Assembly: GCF_005239225.2 (NCBI RefSeq)
Contig: NC_133297.1
Span: 4,534,392-4,598,391, forward strand
From: Populus alba
Lineage: Eukaryota; Streptophyta; Magnoliopsida; Malpighiales; Salicaceae
DNA length: 64,000 nt
Direction: 5' to 3'
The position numbers and the translations under genes were made by a program. How positions within the stretch are numbered: the stretch's first letter is position 1; the number at the start of each line of letters is the position of its first letter. A model generated the notes under the pieces. The model had not been told where the DNA came from and did not search any database. It saw nothing but the letters and a program-made list of their open reading frames with translations. Shown here in pieces: positions 31,514-44,938 of this stretch.

Positions 31514-34500
31514 AGATGATGCATGGATGGATGATCCATCAAGAGGTACAGTACATAGATGTTGATTTCCTACCTTTCTATAAAACGATGGTTTTGTGGG
31601 TTTTTTTTTTTATTTGAAATTCTAGAGAAAAAAATATATTAATTAGTATTATTAGACACTCAGTACATACGGGGCTGTCATCATGTGAATTCTGTGATTG
31701 CTGAATTGAATGTTGATGTTCATTGGTTGATCTTGGCGAATGGATCACAAGCACATGAATTAGTTCTTGGTTAATTTAAACGAGTCACGTTCACGTGAGG
31801 TCATATGGACCTCGAGACTAGTCTCTTAATCAGCACTAGCTTGATAGGTTCATGGGAGATGAAGTTCATGCATGAATTATGACCTTAGAGGTTCTTTACC
31901 ATGTGTTTTCATGCATCCGATGATTTAGCCATCTTGAATACTTTGAGATAATCTTGATTACCCTTTTGGATATGATGATTTTTTCTTGAAAAAGATCGGG
32001 ATGGTCTTGTTGACAGTTTGATTACTGTCAGCAGAGTATGATTGCCGGGAGTTTCCCGGTAATCTGAGATACCCACAGCCATGGCCGTGCCTATTAACTT
32101 GCAGCTAGAGATCTTAGGAACCTCCTCTCTGTTAAGAATTTCTGCCAAGTATTTTTTTATCCCTCTCCCCCAGCTTCAAGTCCTCTCCAACTTGACCTAA
32201 TTTTTTGTTGAGCTGTAGCCATTTGGACATCTAATCTGGTGCCTGAAAAATCAGCTGCTGACTTCCTTGGGGATTAAGGACACGTAGAGAGTATGGTCGG
32301 ATCAGAATATTATAAAGGTCTCCATTTCCAATTGAGGGTGATCCCAGACGAGGGTTAGGTAGCTTGGCACACTTGTTTTTTTTCTGGTTATGGATAATAA
32401 ATAATATTTGGTTGATAGTGAGACTCAAGTTGTCAGCAGAATGATGGCTGCGGACTGCGTCCACTCACAACTAGGGAACGAGTGATCGGAAAGGCAACGG
32501 CTTGGTTCTGTGCTCGAATTAGAACCCATGCCTCATATGATGCCTTGAAAATCACACATTCTGCTGCCTCTGCCTTTTGCAAATGGTAAAAATCAGCCTT
32601 TAAATTGGTCCAAATCAACCCCTCTATTTCCAACCAAAGGTGGTTTGAGTCCTTTTTACCCCACTCTTGTATGATTAAATGCCAGATTGAACGCTACGTG
32701 TAATTAAGGAGATAGAATTACATGTCCTGATAGATTTTCGAAAAAACTCCGACCATAAATTTATGGTCAAAGGTCCACACACACAGAGATTTGATATTTT
32801 TTTTTGTTTTATTATATGCATTAACTATCAAATATTATGTTGCAAATACATGAAGATATATATTTTTTTAATTGAAGGAAAATCCTCAAACCTAGTTAAT
32901 ATGAGATATGACTAAGTGTTTAGTATTGAGATGCATAGTGTTTTTTACTTAAAAATATATTAAATAATTTTTTTTAATTTTTTTTTCTATACCAACACGT
33001 CAAATCATTTAAAAATATTAAAAAAAAATATTAGTTTGTGTTTTTTTAAGTTAAATGAACTTTTAAAATGTATTAAAATACAATTCTAAATAAAAAAAAA
33101 AACGGTGCCCTAGGTAAAACACTAAAATTCAATCCACTATCATCCCTAGCCTAAATATTTGATAGAGAATCTCAAATTGCCTTTAATTAGAAGAACGACA
33201 GTTGTTTTGAGCCAATTTAAAGTAGATGCTTTGATTTGAACAAATCTGTAAAGTAGAGGAACCATACATGATTTTAAGCCTACAGCCTCCCTTTACCGTG
33301 AAACTTGTAGGATTTCTGTTTCAAGATTTATTCTCCAGCGCAATTTTTTAATGTTTTTGAATTGTTTTAATATTTAATGTTAAAAATTAAGTTTAAAATA
33401 TAAAGAAAAATATTATTTTAATACTTTTTATAAATAAAAAAACACTTTAAAAATTAATTTTTATCATATTTTTAACACTCTTTTAAAACTCGTGAAAGAG
33501 TAATGCTAATATTGAATTTATAGAATTACAAAAATGTATTTATTAAGAAAAATAAATGATTAGCAACGTATATTAACGTATTGAATAAATAAATTTTATC
33601 AATAGATTTCATGAAGTGAATTGTTGATTGTTTAATAAAAAGTTAGAATTTTGTTTTTGCCAAGGATTGGACACACCTGTCCTGAAAGCCTGAAAGCCTG
33701 AAAGCGAGATACGTGAAGAAGGCAGGGAGTTCTTGACTAACAACATTAATAATAATAAATACAAAAAACCCATGTTGGTCTGTAAATTCATCTTCTTAGA
33801 CAGGACAAGTTTGTTGGATTAGCCATGTATGGAATCATTTCCCATCTTTCTTTGTCGTTTTGTCAGACTTTTCATGGTCTGTAATTATCCATGAAGAAAT
33901 CGGGTTAAAATGGAAGTGACTTGATAAGAAACCCCGACATTTTGTTAGGATTTTAGAATTGATTGTGACAAGCTGTGCCTGTCTCGTCGAATAACAGTTA
34001 CGTTTTCAAATTGAGTTAGTAGTTTGTTTCGAGTTATTTTTTATTTATAAATTTATTAAAATATTTTTTAAAATAATTTTGAAATTAACATATTAAAAAT
34101 ATTTGAAAATATAAAAAAATATTTTAAAAAATAATAATTAAAAAACACTTTAAAACACAAAAAACAAAAAAAATTATTTTTTATTTTTATTCTTATATTT
34201 TTATCTCTTGTTTTATGAGGATGACAATACTATTCTATAATCATATAGAACATGTTTATTATTATTGATGACAGCCTCACTTTCAAATTTATTATTTATT
34301 TATTTATTTAATTTTATTTTTAATATTAATAAATTAAAATTATTTAAAAACACAAAACCAAAAAAAATTTAAAATTTCAAAATACTTCTACATCCCATAA
34401 ACAAACATACTTCCTAATTGAAGTTCAAACATAAGATTCGATAAATATGAATTCAATAACCAAGAAAGAGCTACATAACCCATCACAAATCACAAGTAAA

Positions 34501-35904
34501 TTGTATCTAATTTAATCACGTGATAAAAGGAATTTGATTTTGAAAATACAATGGGATGATCATATGCATTAATGACATCACAAATGATAAATGAAACCTT
34601 TAAATTACGAAAACCTTTTTCAATACACGTCTTCCCAGGATTTCCAAGATCTAAATTCTCTTCGAGTTAGCTGCGGGCAGTCTGGGCGCAAATGGGCCCA
34701 TTATAAAGTGAAACCAACAATTAAGTGGGGCTTATACATTTGGCCGAAAACAATCAGGGCCGATGAGAAGGGCCAGGAAACTAGTAGCAGTTGGAGGAGG
34801 AATACGTTGGAAACGACACCTGGCCCGGTGAATCGCGGGTTGGATGGATTTGCAGGTTTGTGGGCTGACCTGAGGCCTATTGGTTTTTTTAATAAAATCA
34901 AAGTAATTCTGAAATAATTAAAAGAACTAAAATGACTTAATTTAAAAAAATTAAGAAAAAAATCTTATATTATAAGGTTATGGAAAGTACAGGACATGGA
35001 ATAAGATTTTTGATAGTCTTAGCCCGAACTTTTGTTGGATCGGGGGAAACTTAGTAGAAACAACATCTGGACTAGTTCGAATTTGTGGTTGGATGGATTT
35101 GCAGGTTCGTGGGCTGAACATGAGGTTTATTATATATTTTTTAATAAAACAAAGTAATTTTGATAATTAAAAAAATTAAAATAATATTTTTTAAATAAAA
35201 ATTTTAAAAAATAAATGATTCAGATCTTATCAAAGTTTAGATTAGATCATCTAAATCATGAATTTAAATATTATGTCACTTAAATTTTTCTAGATTAATT
35301 TTTTTAACCAGTTAGAAAATAAATCCAATATAAATCAGATCCTGAATCAACATTCTAAATTAATAAATCAAATTTTGTCATAAATATAAAAATAAAGCTT
35401 GGAATATAATTAGAATTACGCAAGCATCACGCTCTTTCTCTTCCTAGTCTCCGGAAGACTTCCACTGTTTAATAGCAAATCACATTTTTTAAAACATTTT
35501 CTATAGTTTGTAGGAGATTGTCAATATCTATAATATAATCTCGAGGATTACATTTTTAGAATTAGAGAATAATATATATTCCAGCAATCTTTTGGAGAGG
35601 ATTAAAACTGTTTGCTGTAATTGTACTGCTGATACTCACTCTCATCATACAGACTGCATGTTGATCTCTGCTACTTCATCTATTCCTTATTTTGCTGTTT
35701 TATATTTTAAAAGTATTTAAAAAAAATATTTTTTTTATTTTAAATTAATTTTTTATTTTTTTTCAGATTATTTTAATGTGTTGAAATTAAAAATAAATTT
35801 TTAAAAAATAAAAAAATTTATTTTAATATATTTTTCAAAATAAAAAATATTTAAAAAAACAACTATTACCACAGCACTAAATAATTCTATAAAAATAAAA
35901 AAAA
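31514..35904. other. Unique segment without recognised genes
   Basis: Three short - strand frames (31909-32148, 32231-32464, 32433-32633) overlap or lie close together but show no domain I recognise; they may be the decayed remains of one element. GACCATAAATTTATGGTC (32751-32768) is a perfect 18-bp palindrome. Two related segments at 34800-34920 and 35040-35160 share ttggatggatttgcaggtt. The rest is AT-rich with several dispersed repeats (32930-33110, 33335-33480, 34020-34200, 35690-35880). Confidence 0.5.
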
Positions 35905-38900
35905 GAAGAAAAATTAAAGCCAATGAATGAAAAAAAAATAATTATAAAGACTAGACTATTGGGTTGACCTGTTAGAAAATCTAGCCTAACGGGTTGATAA
36001 GAAAATCTTGGTTAGAAAGGATTTTCCCAACAAATGGCTCCATTGACTTGACCTGTTACATTTTAAGGATTCAATAAAAAAATAATAAAAATAATTTACT
36101 ATGTAATATAAATATTATTAGATCATATTGCATTTTAATCAAAAATTAATTTTTTATTAAACACATTTTATTAATTTATATATTTAAAATAATTAAAGGA
36201 TGTTTTTTTATGAATACTGCTTTTAAGAGTCTGAATTAAAGATTCAAGAAAGACAACAAACTTCATTAATCTCTAAGCCAATTTCTTAGATCTTGTGCTC
36301 CTCATGTTTACACGTGTTGATTTCGCAATCATTAATTATTTTTATATAACGACATATCTATATCTAATTAGTTTTGTTTAAAATTATGTCATTTTCCGAG
36401 TGTCTCAACTTAATGGCAAATACAATTATTGATTTTAGACATGCACAAGTATAAAAAATGCAGTGTTAGTTCAACAAATCCAACGGCCAGCGAATTTCAG
36501 TATATAAAAAAAGAAAGAAATACAAAATACAATTATGGCTGCACCTTTCCTGGACATGAAATTAGAGAAAGGTAAGTAGAAATTGTATAATAACGCTGGA
36601 CACAAACTCGGCTTGGTTTATCATTGTGTTTGGTAATTTATTATGATTTTTTTTAATTAAAAATATATTAAAATAATTTTTTTTATTTTTTTTTTAATTA
36701 AAAATTAAAATCATAAAAATACATCAATTTAATTTTGTTTAAATAATTTTTTTTTTTAAAATTTACTTTGCAAGGAAAAAGTTACGAGCACTAAGATTCG
36801 AAATTTAGCCACTTGAATTCTGGGTTTTATTTTTATACACGGTGAAAATTAAAGTTTAAAAAAACATAAAAAATAATACTTTTTTTAGCTTGAAATAGAA
36901 ATAAATACATAGAAAAACAAGCACCAGCCGCGAGACAAACCATTATAGCAGTAGAGAGTAGAGAGCAGTACCGCAATAAATATACTTGTGCTGGGATTGT
37001 TGAACGAACCATTAAAAGCCACCTACCAGTAAACCTAACATACGGATTTTTTGTTTTATCACCTCAATAATAAATACAATTAGATATTTCTGATTTCTTT
37101 TTGGCTAAATTGCTTAAACCTCTGGGAATATTAACCCATTTATTAATTAAAATCAGATTCTTTTATCAAATATTATATGTTATTCATTAAAAAACTCTAA
37201 TATGTGAAAGTCACTTGTAAATTAATTTAAACCCTTTATCTATTTTATATCTATTTTAAGTATACGGACGAATGAAATATCAATAGTGGTTGATTCAAGT
37301 AGTTCAACACTTGTTCCTTTTAAGTAAGATTTTGAGTTCAAGTCTTGTAAATATAGTATAATCATTGTTGAGAGAACTTTTTTTTTTAGTGGACCAATCT
37401 GACTTAATAAAATTAATCAGGGTTTAGTGGATTTCCAGATTCTAGGATTTAGATAAAAAAAATGATAATTAAATTATTTTTCTAATTTATTTCTCACCAT
37501 CTAATTAAAAAAAAACAGCAACAAAAAACGCCAGTAATTTCAGAACTAGCCACCCAAACTTCATTAAATCAGGCATCAATTGCATTGCAATCATCCAACT
37601 AAAAACGCCAATAATTTCTTTCATGTGTCCCTCTCGGTCAAGGCAGCCCCCTGTAACATAGTCAAAAGGTAGCTTTTTTATGCTCCACAAAAAAACCTTC
37701 ATCCTTATCCTGTTCCTTCTACTTTCCCTGCATCACCTCTTCCTTCTTTTTTTTTTTTTTTTTATTTTTTGTTGGGACGAGTCCCGATTATAGTTATTAA
37801 ATCCAGTTTAGAGGTTGACCTGGTCAAAAAAATCGGATTCTGAATTTTATGAGTCAATTCGGATGAACTCGGGTTAACTCAAATTAATCCGAGAAAATTT
37901 TTTAAAAAATTAAACTTTTAATATTTCATATAAAAAAATCCATGTAAATATAGATTATACATATTATAAATAATGAAGTTTAAAAAAATATTTAAAAATT
38001 TTTTTTATCCCACATTAAAAAGATATTATGTTAAGCTTTTAAATTGAAATATTTAAACTAAAAGGTTTTTTTTATCTCACATTAAAAAAACATGATTTTT
38101 TTTATTAAAAACATATAGTATATATACTAATGAGTTTCAAATCCCACATTGAAAAAGCATAACTTTTTCATGGAAACATAGAGTATACATATGAAAGTGC
38201 TTGAAATCCCACATTGAAAAGATACTATATTATCCTTTTAAGTTGAAATATTTTAAACCAAAATATTTTTTTTATCCCATATTAAAAAAACATGACTTTT
38301 TTCTTGGGAACATATAGCATATATACTAATAGGTTTCAAATTCCATATCTTAAAAAAAAAAAGGTTTAGTCTGGGTCGCCCGGGTTTGGTTTGACTATTT
38401 TTAATAACCAGTTTTTATTAAACCCAGACTGGTTTAGTTATCGAGTTAACTTGAGACTCGACTGATCCACCGACCATACCGGATTTAATAACTGTGGTTC
38501 CCGTCTGGACCCATGCTAGCGTGACTAAAGGAAAGAGTTGTCCATGAATTATTAATGAGGTGAAATGCATGTTTTTCGAACCAAGCCCCACTGACCTCGA
38601 GATATTTAGTCTGCTGGTCACTGTTTTGAGTACTCTTCATTATCAGTACAAATCAGATTCATTATTTTATTTTATTTTATTTTTATTCAATAACTAATTA
38701 GTTAAATTTTAAATTTATTTTTAGAAATTAATAATTAAACTTTTATAAACTTTAAAACCATTAAAAATTTATATAATTATTAATTTTAGGACTGTAAAAT
38801 TAATCTAAAAAGATTCAGAATAAACTTATAAGGTTTTGTTTGGGTTAGAGAAACAAGCAATTTTTACAAAATAAATTTTAAATAATTTTTTTTGTTTGTA

Positions 38901-39005
38901 TGTTTATGATATTCGGTGAAATTCTTGTTATTTGTACTTTTTTTTTTTAACAGTAACCCTAGTCGACAAAATCGTATCAACGGTGCGTGAATTGATACCA
39001 GAATT
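35905..39005. other. Upstream block U of cassette 3
   Basis: Similar to 44945-48150 from 'aagccaatgaatg' onward, and to 1-2600 from about 36704. It is interrupted by an inserted repeat at 37744-38497 and lacks the part matching about 1925-2470 of U1. Near 38925-38995 it has promoter-distal sequence (aacagtaaccctagtcgac) not present in the other copies. Confidence 0.7.
37744..38497. mobile_element. Inserted non-autonomous element with inner inverted repeats
   Basis: The other U blocks read straight through this point (cctcttccc(g/a)tctgg), so 754 bp were inserted. A possible 4-bp duplication TTCC is at 37740-37743 and 38498-38501. AGTTATTAAATCC (37792-37804) is matched by its exact reverse complement at 38481-38493. 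A T-run starts the insert. The middle has about two diverged tandem units with 'cccacattaaaaa' and 'catatagtatatatacta' motifs. There is no coding capacity. Class is uncertain; a MITE-like DNA element is my best guess. Confidence 0.6.
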
Positions 39006-39058
39006 GCGTCACCGTGGGTCAACCCGCTGTACCCCCAAGGTCCGATAGCTGTATAAAA
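39006..39058 (+). promoter_or_regulatory. Core promoter of A3, with one TGACG-type site
   Basis: GCGTCA at 39006-39011, GGTCAA at 39017-39022 and TATAAAA at 39052-39058. Only one of the two TGACG-type sites found in A1, A2 and A4 is present, and the DNA upstream of it differs. A3 may therefore be regulated differently (inference). Confidence 0.55.
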
Positions 39059-39199
39059 GAGTGCTATCACCTTACTAAAGAGCATCACAAAACACACACA
39101 CACAGAGGGAGAGAGAGAGAGAGGGAGAGAGAGACTCCATTCAACGTATGATCAGTATAGCTTCGAGAAAATCTAGAGCCTCCTGCTTCTCAGGTTAAG

Positions 39200-39992
39200 G
39201 TACTTGGGTTCTCCATGCACTAGTTTTTTCTCCTGTTCATACTCCCTTGTTTCATTATTTTTGTTCCATCAACTGAGAACGTTTAAAGCTCCCAAATCAT
39301 TGAAGGTTTCTTAATTTCAGTGTTACAAAGCTCACATAGTATGCATTAACAATAAACCTTCGATCACCTTGTAACCTGAAATGGTCAGGGTTTTCGCCTT
39401 CCCCCACTTACTTTGCAAGGGATGAAGTTCGGTTATAGTTTTTTTTTTTATTACTCCATGTATTCCTATTAAAGTTTGGTTGCAGTTCTTTTTTTCTAGA
39501 TCAAAACACCAAGTTCTATAATACTAGGCTGCTAGCTGCTTGTTTGTTTTAGTACCTTCTCCTTCTTCTAGCTAACTTGGGGCAGCTACATGATGCTCGA
39601 GGAAGAACTCTTGGCTGCACATATACAATATCTAGGTTCAGAAATCCCCAATTTCCATGATATATGGAACATTATGCTATACAAACCCTGAACCGTTTAT
39701 TTTACTAGAAAATCTAATTTGGCTTGTTTGGTTAGTAGAAGAAACCGAGCAAGCAACTAGTTGCTCCAAACGATCCACTGTGATAAAAAGTTTGAGATGT
39801 TATGAAAGTCAGACTCCTGATAAATTTGATGTTTTGCATAGTATTGACTTATAGACTGGTGTATAATTTATATATAGAATTCGATGTTTTGAGATGCCGT
39901 GAAAGTTCTTGCTAGCGAGTATGTATAGAATTGTTTTGAGAAGTTAATTTTATTGCTAGTGGTGACTCTTGTTTTATTTGTCATGCGAGCAG
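39200..39992 (+). other. 5'UTR intron of A3 (predicted)
   Basis: Donor AAG|GTACTT at 39200, acceptor GCGAGCAG ending at 39992. 793 bp. Alternative donor CAG|GTTAAG lies 6 bp upstream. Confidence 0.6.
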
Positions 39993-40005
39993 AAAACTTC
40001 CACAA

Positions 40006-41358
40006 ATGGGAGAAAATGAACCATCAAACTCTTCGAATCATATTGAAAAAACATGCAAACATATTTCAATTGAAATTCCAGGGGACTTATTTTCAAAGGA
40101 CTTGGAGACTACCTTTCGGCGAGAGGAATGTATCTACAAAGCTCCAGCTGCACTTTGCGATTCAAACAGAGCTTGCTACACTCCTCGGGTAATTTCTATA
40201 GGTCCTTTTCACCATGGTAATAAAAAACTGAGGCCTATGAAAATTCAGAAACAAAGATATCTGAAAGAATTCTGTAAGAGATTGGGAGGGGAAACAAAGG
40301 TGCAAGAATCTTTAAAAGTACTTTGGAGCACCATTCAAAGTCTTGAAGATAAAATCAAACGCTGTTATGCAGATAATACGTTTGTTAAATTTTCTAGCAA
40401 TGATGATAAGTTTGTGAAGATGATTCTGTTAGATGCAGTGTTCATCTTCGAGCTCTTCTTGAAGAATGAAGAAGATACACGCGATAACAAACGATATCAA
40501 GATGATTTCATCATAGCCAAACCCTGGCTGAGAGCTGCGATTCAACGGGACTTGATATTGCTTGAAAATCAGCTTCCATTCTTCATTCTCAAGAAATTAT
40601 ATAGCCTTGCCATCGAGGAAACAAAGCTCAATTATCCTTCTTTTCTGGACCTTTCCTGCCACTACTTTGAGAAGTACGGTAAGAACAAAACCAAGCCATA
40701 TGAAACCAAGCATTATAAGCCGTTGCATTTCACTGATTTGGTAAGACATTTTCTATCCTTCAAGCACCCGCAGCTATTAGAATCACGAGATGGAAAGCAA
40801 GTTAAAAATCTTTATAGCGCAACCATGCTGCACCAAGCTGGAGTTAAGTTCAAGGCATTGAAGGATGAATGCTTGCTTGACATAAGAGCCTGGAAGGGAA
40901 CTGAGAATACAGTCAAGAAAGGGGAGTTGCATATGCCACCACTTGAAATCGACAACAGCACCGAATGTCTCTTCCGAAACCTCATGGCCTTGGAACAGTG
41001 TCATTATCCAAGAGAAGAGTTTATCTGCCATTATGTTAAGCTATTGGATTTTCTCGTGGACGTTGAAAAGGATGTGGATTTGCTCATTGAAAATAAGGTT
41101 ATTGTTAGCAGGCTTGGTGACAGTAAAGCTGTGGCGGAGCTTATGAACAAACTTTGCCTAGAAATAGTAGAAGTTACTTCTGGTTATGATGCTCTCTCCC
41201 AACTGCTGAATGATTACTACGAGAGCTCTTGGAACAAAAACAAGGCATACTTGGTTAGTGTGTATTTCCACAATGTTTGGATTGGTACTGGAACTGTTGT
41301 TGGATTAATCATCCTAGCCATCACCGTGGCTCGGTTTATCCTATTCTTTTTCCGCTAG
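40006..41358 (+). CDS. DUF247 (UPF0481) protein, type A, copy A3
   Basis: A 450-aa intact paralogue, about 95% identical to A1 (some 24 differing residues by hand). Landmarks and C-terminal anchor are as in A1. Distinctive changes are many charge swaps (GNKKLRPMKI where A1 has GNEKLMPMEI; VKFSSN where A1 has VEFSGN), loss of one Asn before EEDTRDN, and ALKDEC where A1 has ALPDEC. It has no B partner: its 3' flank runs into a truncated copia element at 42366. Function unknown. Confidence 0.93.
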   Translation: MGENEPSNSSNHIEKTCKHISIEIPGDLFSKDLETTFRREECIYKAPAALCDSNRACYTPRVISIGPFHHGNKKLRPMKIQKQRYLKEFCKRLGGETKVQESLKVLWSTIQSLEDKIKRCYADNTFVKFSSNDDKFVKMILLDAVFIFELFLKNEEDTRDNKRYQDDFIIAKPWLRAAIQRDLILLENQLPFFILKKLYSLAIEETKLNYPSFLDLSCHYFEKYGKNKTKPYETKHYKPLHFTDLVRHFLSFKHPQLLESRDGKQVKNLYSATMLHQAGVKFKALKDECLLDIRAWKGTENTVKKGELHMPPLEIDNSTECLFRNLMALEQCHYPREEFICHYVKLLDFLVDVEKDVDLLIENKVIVSRLGDSKAVAELMNKLCLEIVEVTSGYDALSQLLNDYYESSWNKNKAYLVSVYFHNVWIGTGTVVGLIILAITVARFILFFFR

Positions 41359-42365
41359 TATTCTATGTTTTCGCTATGAAGAAAAGGCTCGAATTCGACA
41401 TCTCTGTAAAGGAAGAAGACATGGATGCTAGTTGAGCTACAAGCTTCTTGTTGGATTTGCTCTAAATAAATTTGTATCCCTCTATGACTCGCTGTGTCGC
41501 TCCCACTGTGGTGAATGTGGCCGTGCCTGTAGAATTTTAGTTTCCCTTGAAGTTAATAAATCTTGTCATTCCTGTTGTAAGGTAACAACAACTATTATTG
41601 AACTTGAAGGTTTTCATTAGCAAGGATGTCAATGAATTGCGGTTTGCATCATTTCCACATCTTTATCGTCATTAAATACAACATGTACGTGCGCAAAATG
41701 TTTGCTCGTCTTTTTCTTCCGTTTCTTTTAGTTGTGTGGACAAAAACAAAATGGTGCTAACCACCTGGCCTAAGAAAGATGACACAACCAGGTAGGATCT
41801 GAAGGGGGGCAGATGCCAGATATACTTTAACAGAGGTGTCGGTTTAGGTGATCAATCAATGAACGCTTATATAAAATATACGACAAACAATGCACTTTCA
41901 CAAGCTCTCGTTCGTTGTTTTCTTGATTGTTTTGTGTTAAAAAGCAAACAGACCTCTATGGGCTTCGATACAACACTGAATCTGATGTTCGAGAAACACC
42001 GAGTTCAATGGGCTATCTGTCATCCGTTTCAGTCGAATTTTTGAATTACAAGAGCTGATAGAGTCAAGATATCAAAACCATGTCAAGATATTTTACCATC
42101 TCTCGTCCCCAATTTTACAGAATATGCATCCCAAAGGCACCGGAGAAAGTTGTTGTTCTTTCCCTTTCATGTTTTTTCCCCTTACTTTCCATGACAAGTA
42201 GCCAGCTAAAAGTCGGACCACCTCACTTTAAAAAGAGGCCCTACTTCCTCCGTCTGCAATGTCTTTTCCCATTTCAAGTCCCATCTACGTAGGCCATGCT
42301 TTTCATGTGTTACTGTGAAAAACTAATGCATGACTGCAATTTGACTTGCGGGGGTAGATTACTAT
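41359..42365. other. 3' flank of A3
   Basis: Collinear with the DNA after the other A genes, with small deletions (for example near 42000). It includes the empty copia site (ggtgtc near 41835-41840). It ends about where the counterpart reads tcttgtgggggtaatt, just before the truncated copia LTR. No gene seen. Confidence 0.65.
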
Positions 42366-42560
42366 TGAAACTAGTTTTTTCAGGAGGAAAGTCTATCTTT
42401 ATTTATTATCAAAGTGGCAATATATATAGCTATACAGAGGATAACAGAAAAGCTAATACAACGCTAATCCACATCAACATAGATCATAGCCAAAGGAATA
42501 GGTCATTCCTTGATTTTCAGGGATTATTATTAACAAAAAGCTTTCAACATCTTAGTAACA
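42366..42560 (-). repeat. 3' LTR of the truncated copia element
   Basis: 195 bp. On the - strand it begins TGTTACTAAG right after the purine tract and ends CTAGTTTCA. The short length fits copia LTRs. No target duplication can be tested because the 5' end is lost. Confidence 0.7.
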
Positions 42561-44938
42561 TTCCCTTCCTTAAATTAATGATACTGTCTTTAGTTTACTA
42601 TTCGATCTTCACAAACACCCAGCAACATATGTGGCTTCTAAAAAACAACTTGTGTCAAGGGTTTGGTCATGATATCAGCCAATTGTTCTTGAGAGCGACA
42701 ATGTAGTAGCGTTATTACTCCATCTCAAGTCAGATCACGAAGCAAATGAAAACGAACATCAATATGTTTGCTTCGACCGTGCATAATAGGATTTCTGGAG
42801 AGTTTAATAGTAGAACTATTATCATAGTATATCATCATAGTCCTAGTAGAGGCATGAATAAGTGTTTCTAACATTCTTCTCAACAACACGGCCTGACAAG
42901 CACAAGAGGCAGCAACAATAAACTCAGCTTTAGTGGTGGAGAGTATGACGACAGGTTGCTTTTTTGAAGAACATGATATGGATCCAGCGCTTAGCAAAAA
43001 CAAGAAACCAAATGTACTTTTCCTATCCTTCAAATTAATCTCCCGCATAATCACTATTGGTGTAGACAAGAAGCTCCTCATTACCACATTGTTTATAAAA
43101 AATTTCATATGTAAGTGTCCCCTAATATATCAATATAAAAATACTCTCTTAACAACTTGGAGGTGGATTTCTATAGGATGTGCCAAATACCTACTAAGCA
43201 GATTAACATCAAACATATTGTCAGGTTTGGTAGATGTTAAATATTATCAAACTTCTTGCACTGCTATGCTAGCAAAGTCTGTAACTAACTTGAATCCTAG
43301 AACAATAGGATTATATATTGCATTACACTTAGCCATATTAAATCATTCCAACACCTCTTGTGGTATATTTTTTTTGGCAAATAAAAATACCATCAGCTCG
43401 TTGTAGCACTTCTAAACCAAGAAAATACTGCATTCTTCCAAGATCCGTCATATCAAATTCCTTCATCATGGAATGCTCAAAAGAGCTGAACAAATTCTCA
43501 TCATTTCCAGTAAAGATGAGATCATTTACATAAAGGCACACAAACAACAAGGTATCCTGTGAAGTTTTTTTTATGAACAAAGTATATTCATAATGACATT
43601 TCTCAAATCCTTTTTTAGAAAATAGGCTTCAATGCTGTTATCCATGCCCGTGGAGCTTGTTTCAAACCATACAAAGCTCTTCATAAGTGATAGACCTTGT
43701 TTTCTGCTCCTTTTACTATATAACTAGAAGGTTGCTCAACGTACATCTCCTCATTTAACTCATTATGAAGAAAAACAGACTTTACATCTAACCAAAACAT
43801 AAACCACCTCTTTTGAGCTGTTAGAGCAAGCACCAGCCGTATAGGGTCCATGTGAGCCACAAGGGCAAAGACCTTCGTGTAATCCATCCCATGTTGTTGT
43901 GTGTACCTTTTGCCTACAAGGTGAGCCTTGTATTTGTTGACTTCTCCATGCTCATTTGGCTTAATCTTATATATCCATTTCACCCCAACTATTTTTGCAC
44001 AATGAGGAAGATTAATGAGGTCCCATGTATTGTTTTTTTTGAATAGCTTCAATTTCAGATTCCATGGTATATCTCTATTTGGCACTTTAAGCTGCATCCT
44101 TATAGGAGGAAAGGTTTGCATCAACAAATAAAGCAAAATTAACTTGATGATCCTCATTAGAGAAGCCCTCCCTACTGTCATAGTCACGTATCCATACTGG
44201 TGGGTGTCGAGAATGCCTTTTAACAGGACTAGAAATATGATCAGTAATTGTATGTGCGTTGATTGCTTGATGCTCCAAATTCTCATCTTGAAAGCCACCA
44301 TGGTTATCAATACTAATGGATCTATTGTTAGTGTTTTCTTCATGACCAGTCCCACCCAATTCGTTGTCTATGGCTTCATCCTGGATAGTATTGTTGCTGT
44401 TTTCATCTATGCACTTAAGAGATGTTTGAAATGTTTCAGCATGATTTTTACTCTAGGGCCAACTATCCTTCTCTTTAAAGATAACATCACGACTGAAAAG
44501 TATTTTTTGATAAAGTATATCATATAAAAAAAGGCCTTGGACTCCTCGCTAATGCCTAGCAAAACATATTTCAAGCTTTTACTATCCAATTTGATGCATT
44601 TGCTATCTCGAATATGAGCATAAGAAACACATACAAACATTTGCAAATGAGCAATAAATGGTTTAGTGCCACTTCATGCCTCTTCTGGAGTTTTATTTTG
44701 GACTGCAAGCATTGGACTTCTGTTGAGAATATGTACTGCCCAGTTGATAGCCTTGGGCCAAAAGGTTTTGAGAATTCATCTACTGGTGAGCAGACTTCGA
44801 ACCAAGTTCATGATCGTGCGATTTTTCTTTTCTGTCACTCCATTTTGCTGAGGAGTGTAATCCACGGTGAGTTGACAATGTATCTCATTAGTTGCACAAA
44901 ACTCAATGAACTCCCTTGATGTGAATTCCCCACCTCAA
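42366..44938 (-). mobile_element. 5'-truncated, decayed Ty1/copia element
   Basis: On the - strand, from right to left: part of integrase (near 44938-44410; TPQQNGVTERKNR, SYAHIRDSK), a linker, reverse transcriptase (44060-43340; WIYKIK, LYGLKQAPRAW), RNase H (43040-42725; DRKSTFG, SSKKQPVVILSTTKAE), a polypurine tract TTTAAGGAAGGGAA, and a 3' LTR. Many stops and frameshifts are present. The RT active site reads YVND in place of YVDD. GAG, protease and the 5' LTR are missing. The break at 44938 adjoins block U4 directly. It belongs to a different copia lineage from the 5441-10215 element. Confidence 0.88.

Noticed and set aside
30937..31565. Open frames of about 200 codons on both strands
   Set aside because: They consist almost entirely of undetermined bases in the N run.
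31909..32633. Three neighbouring - strand frames considered as a decayed LINE or RNase H-like gene
   Set aside because: No catalytic motif could be identified by eye; left as unassigned.
34591..34917. 108-codon + strand frame
   Set aside because: A related segment at 35040-35160 does not keep the frame, and the sequence has no known domain.
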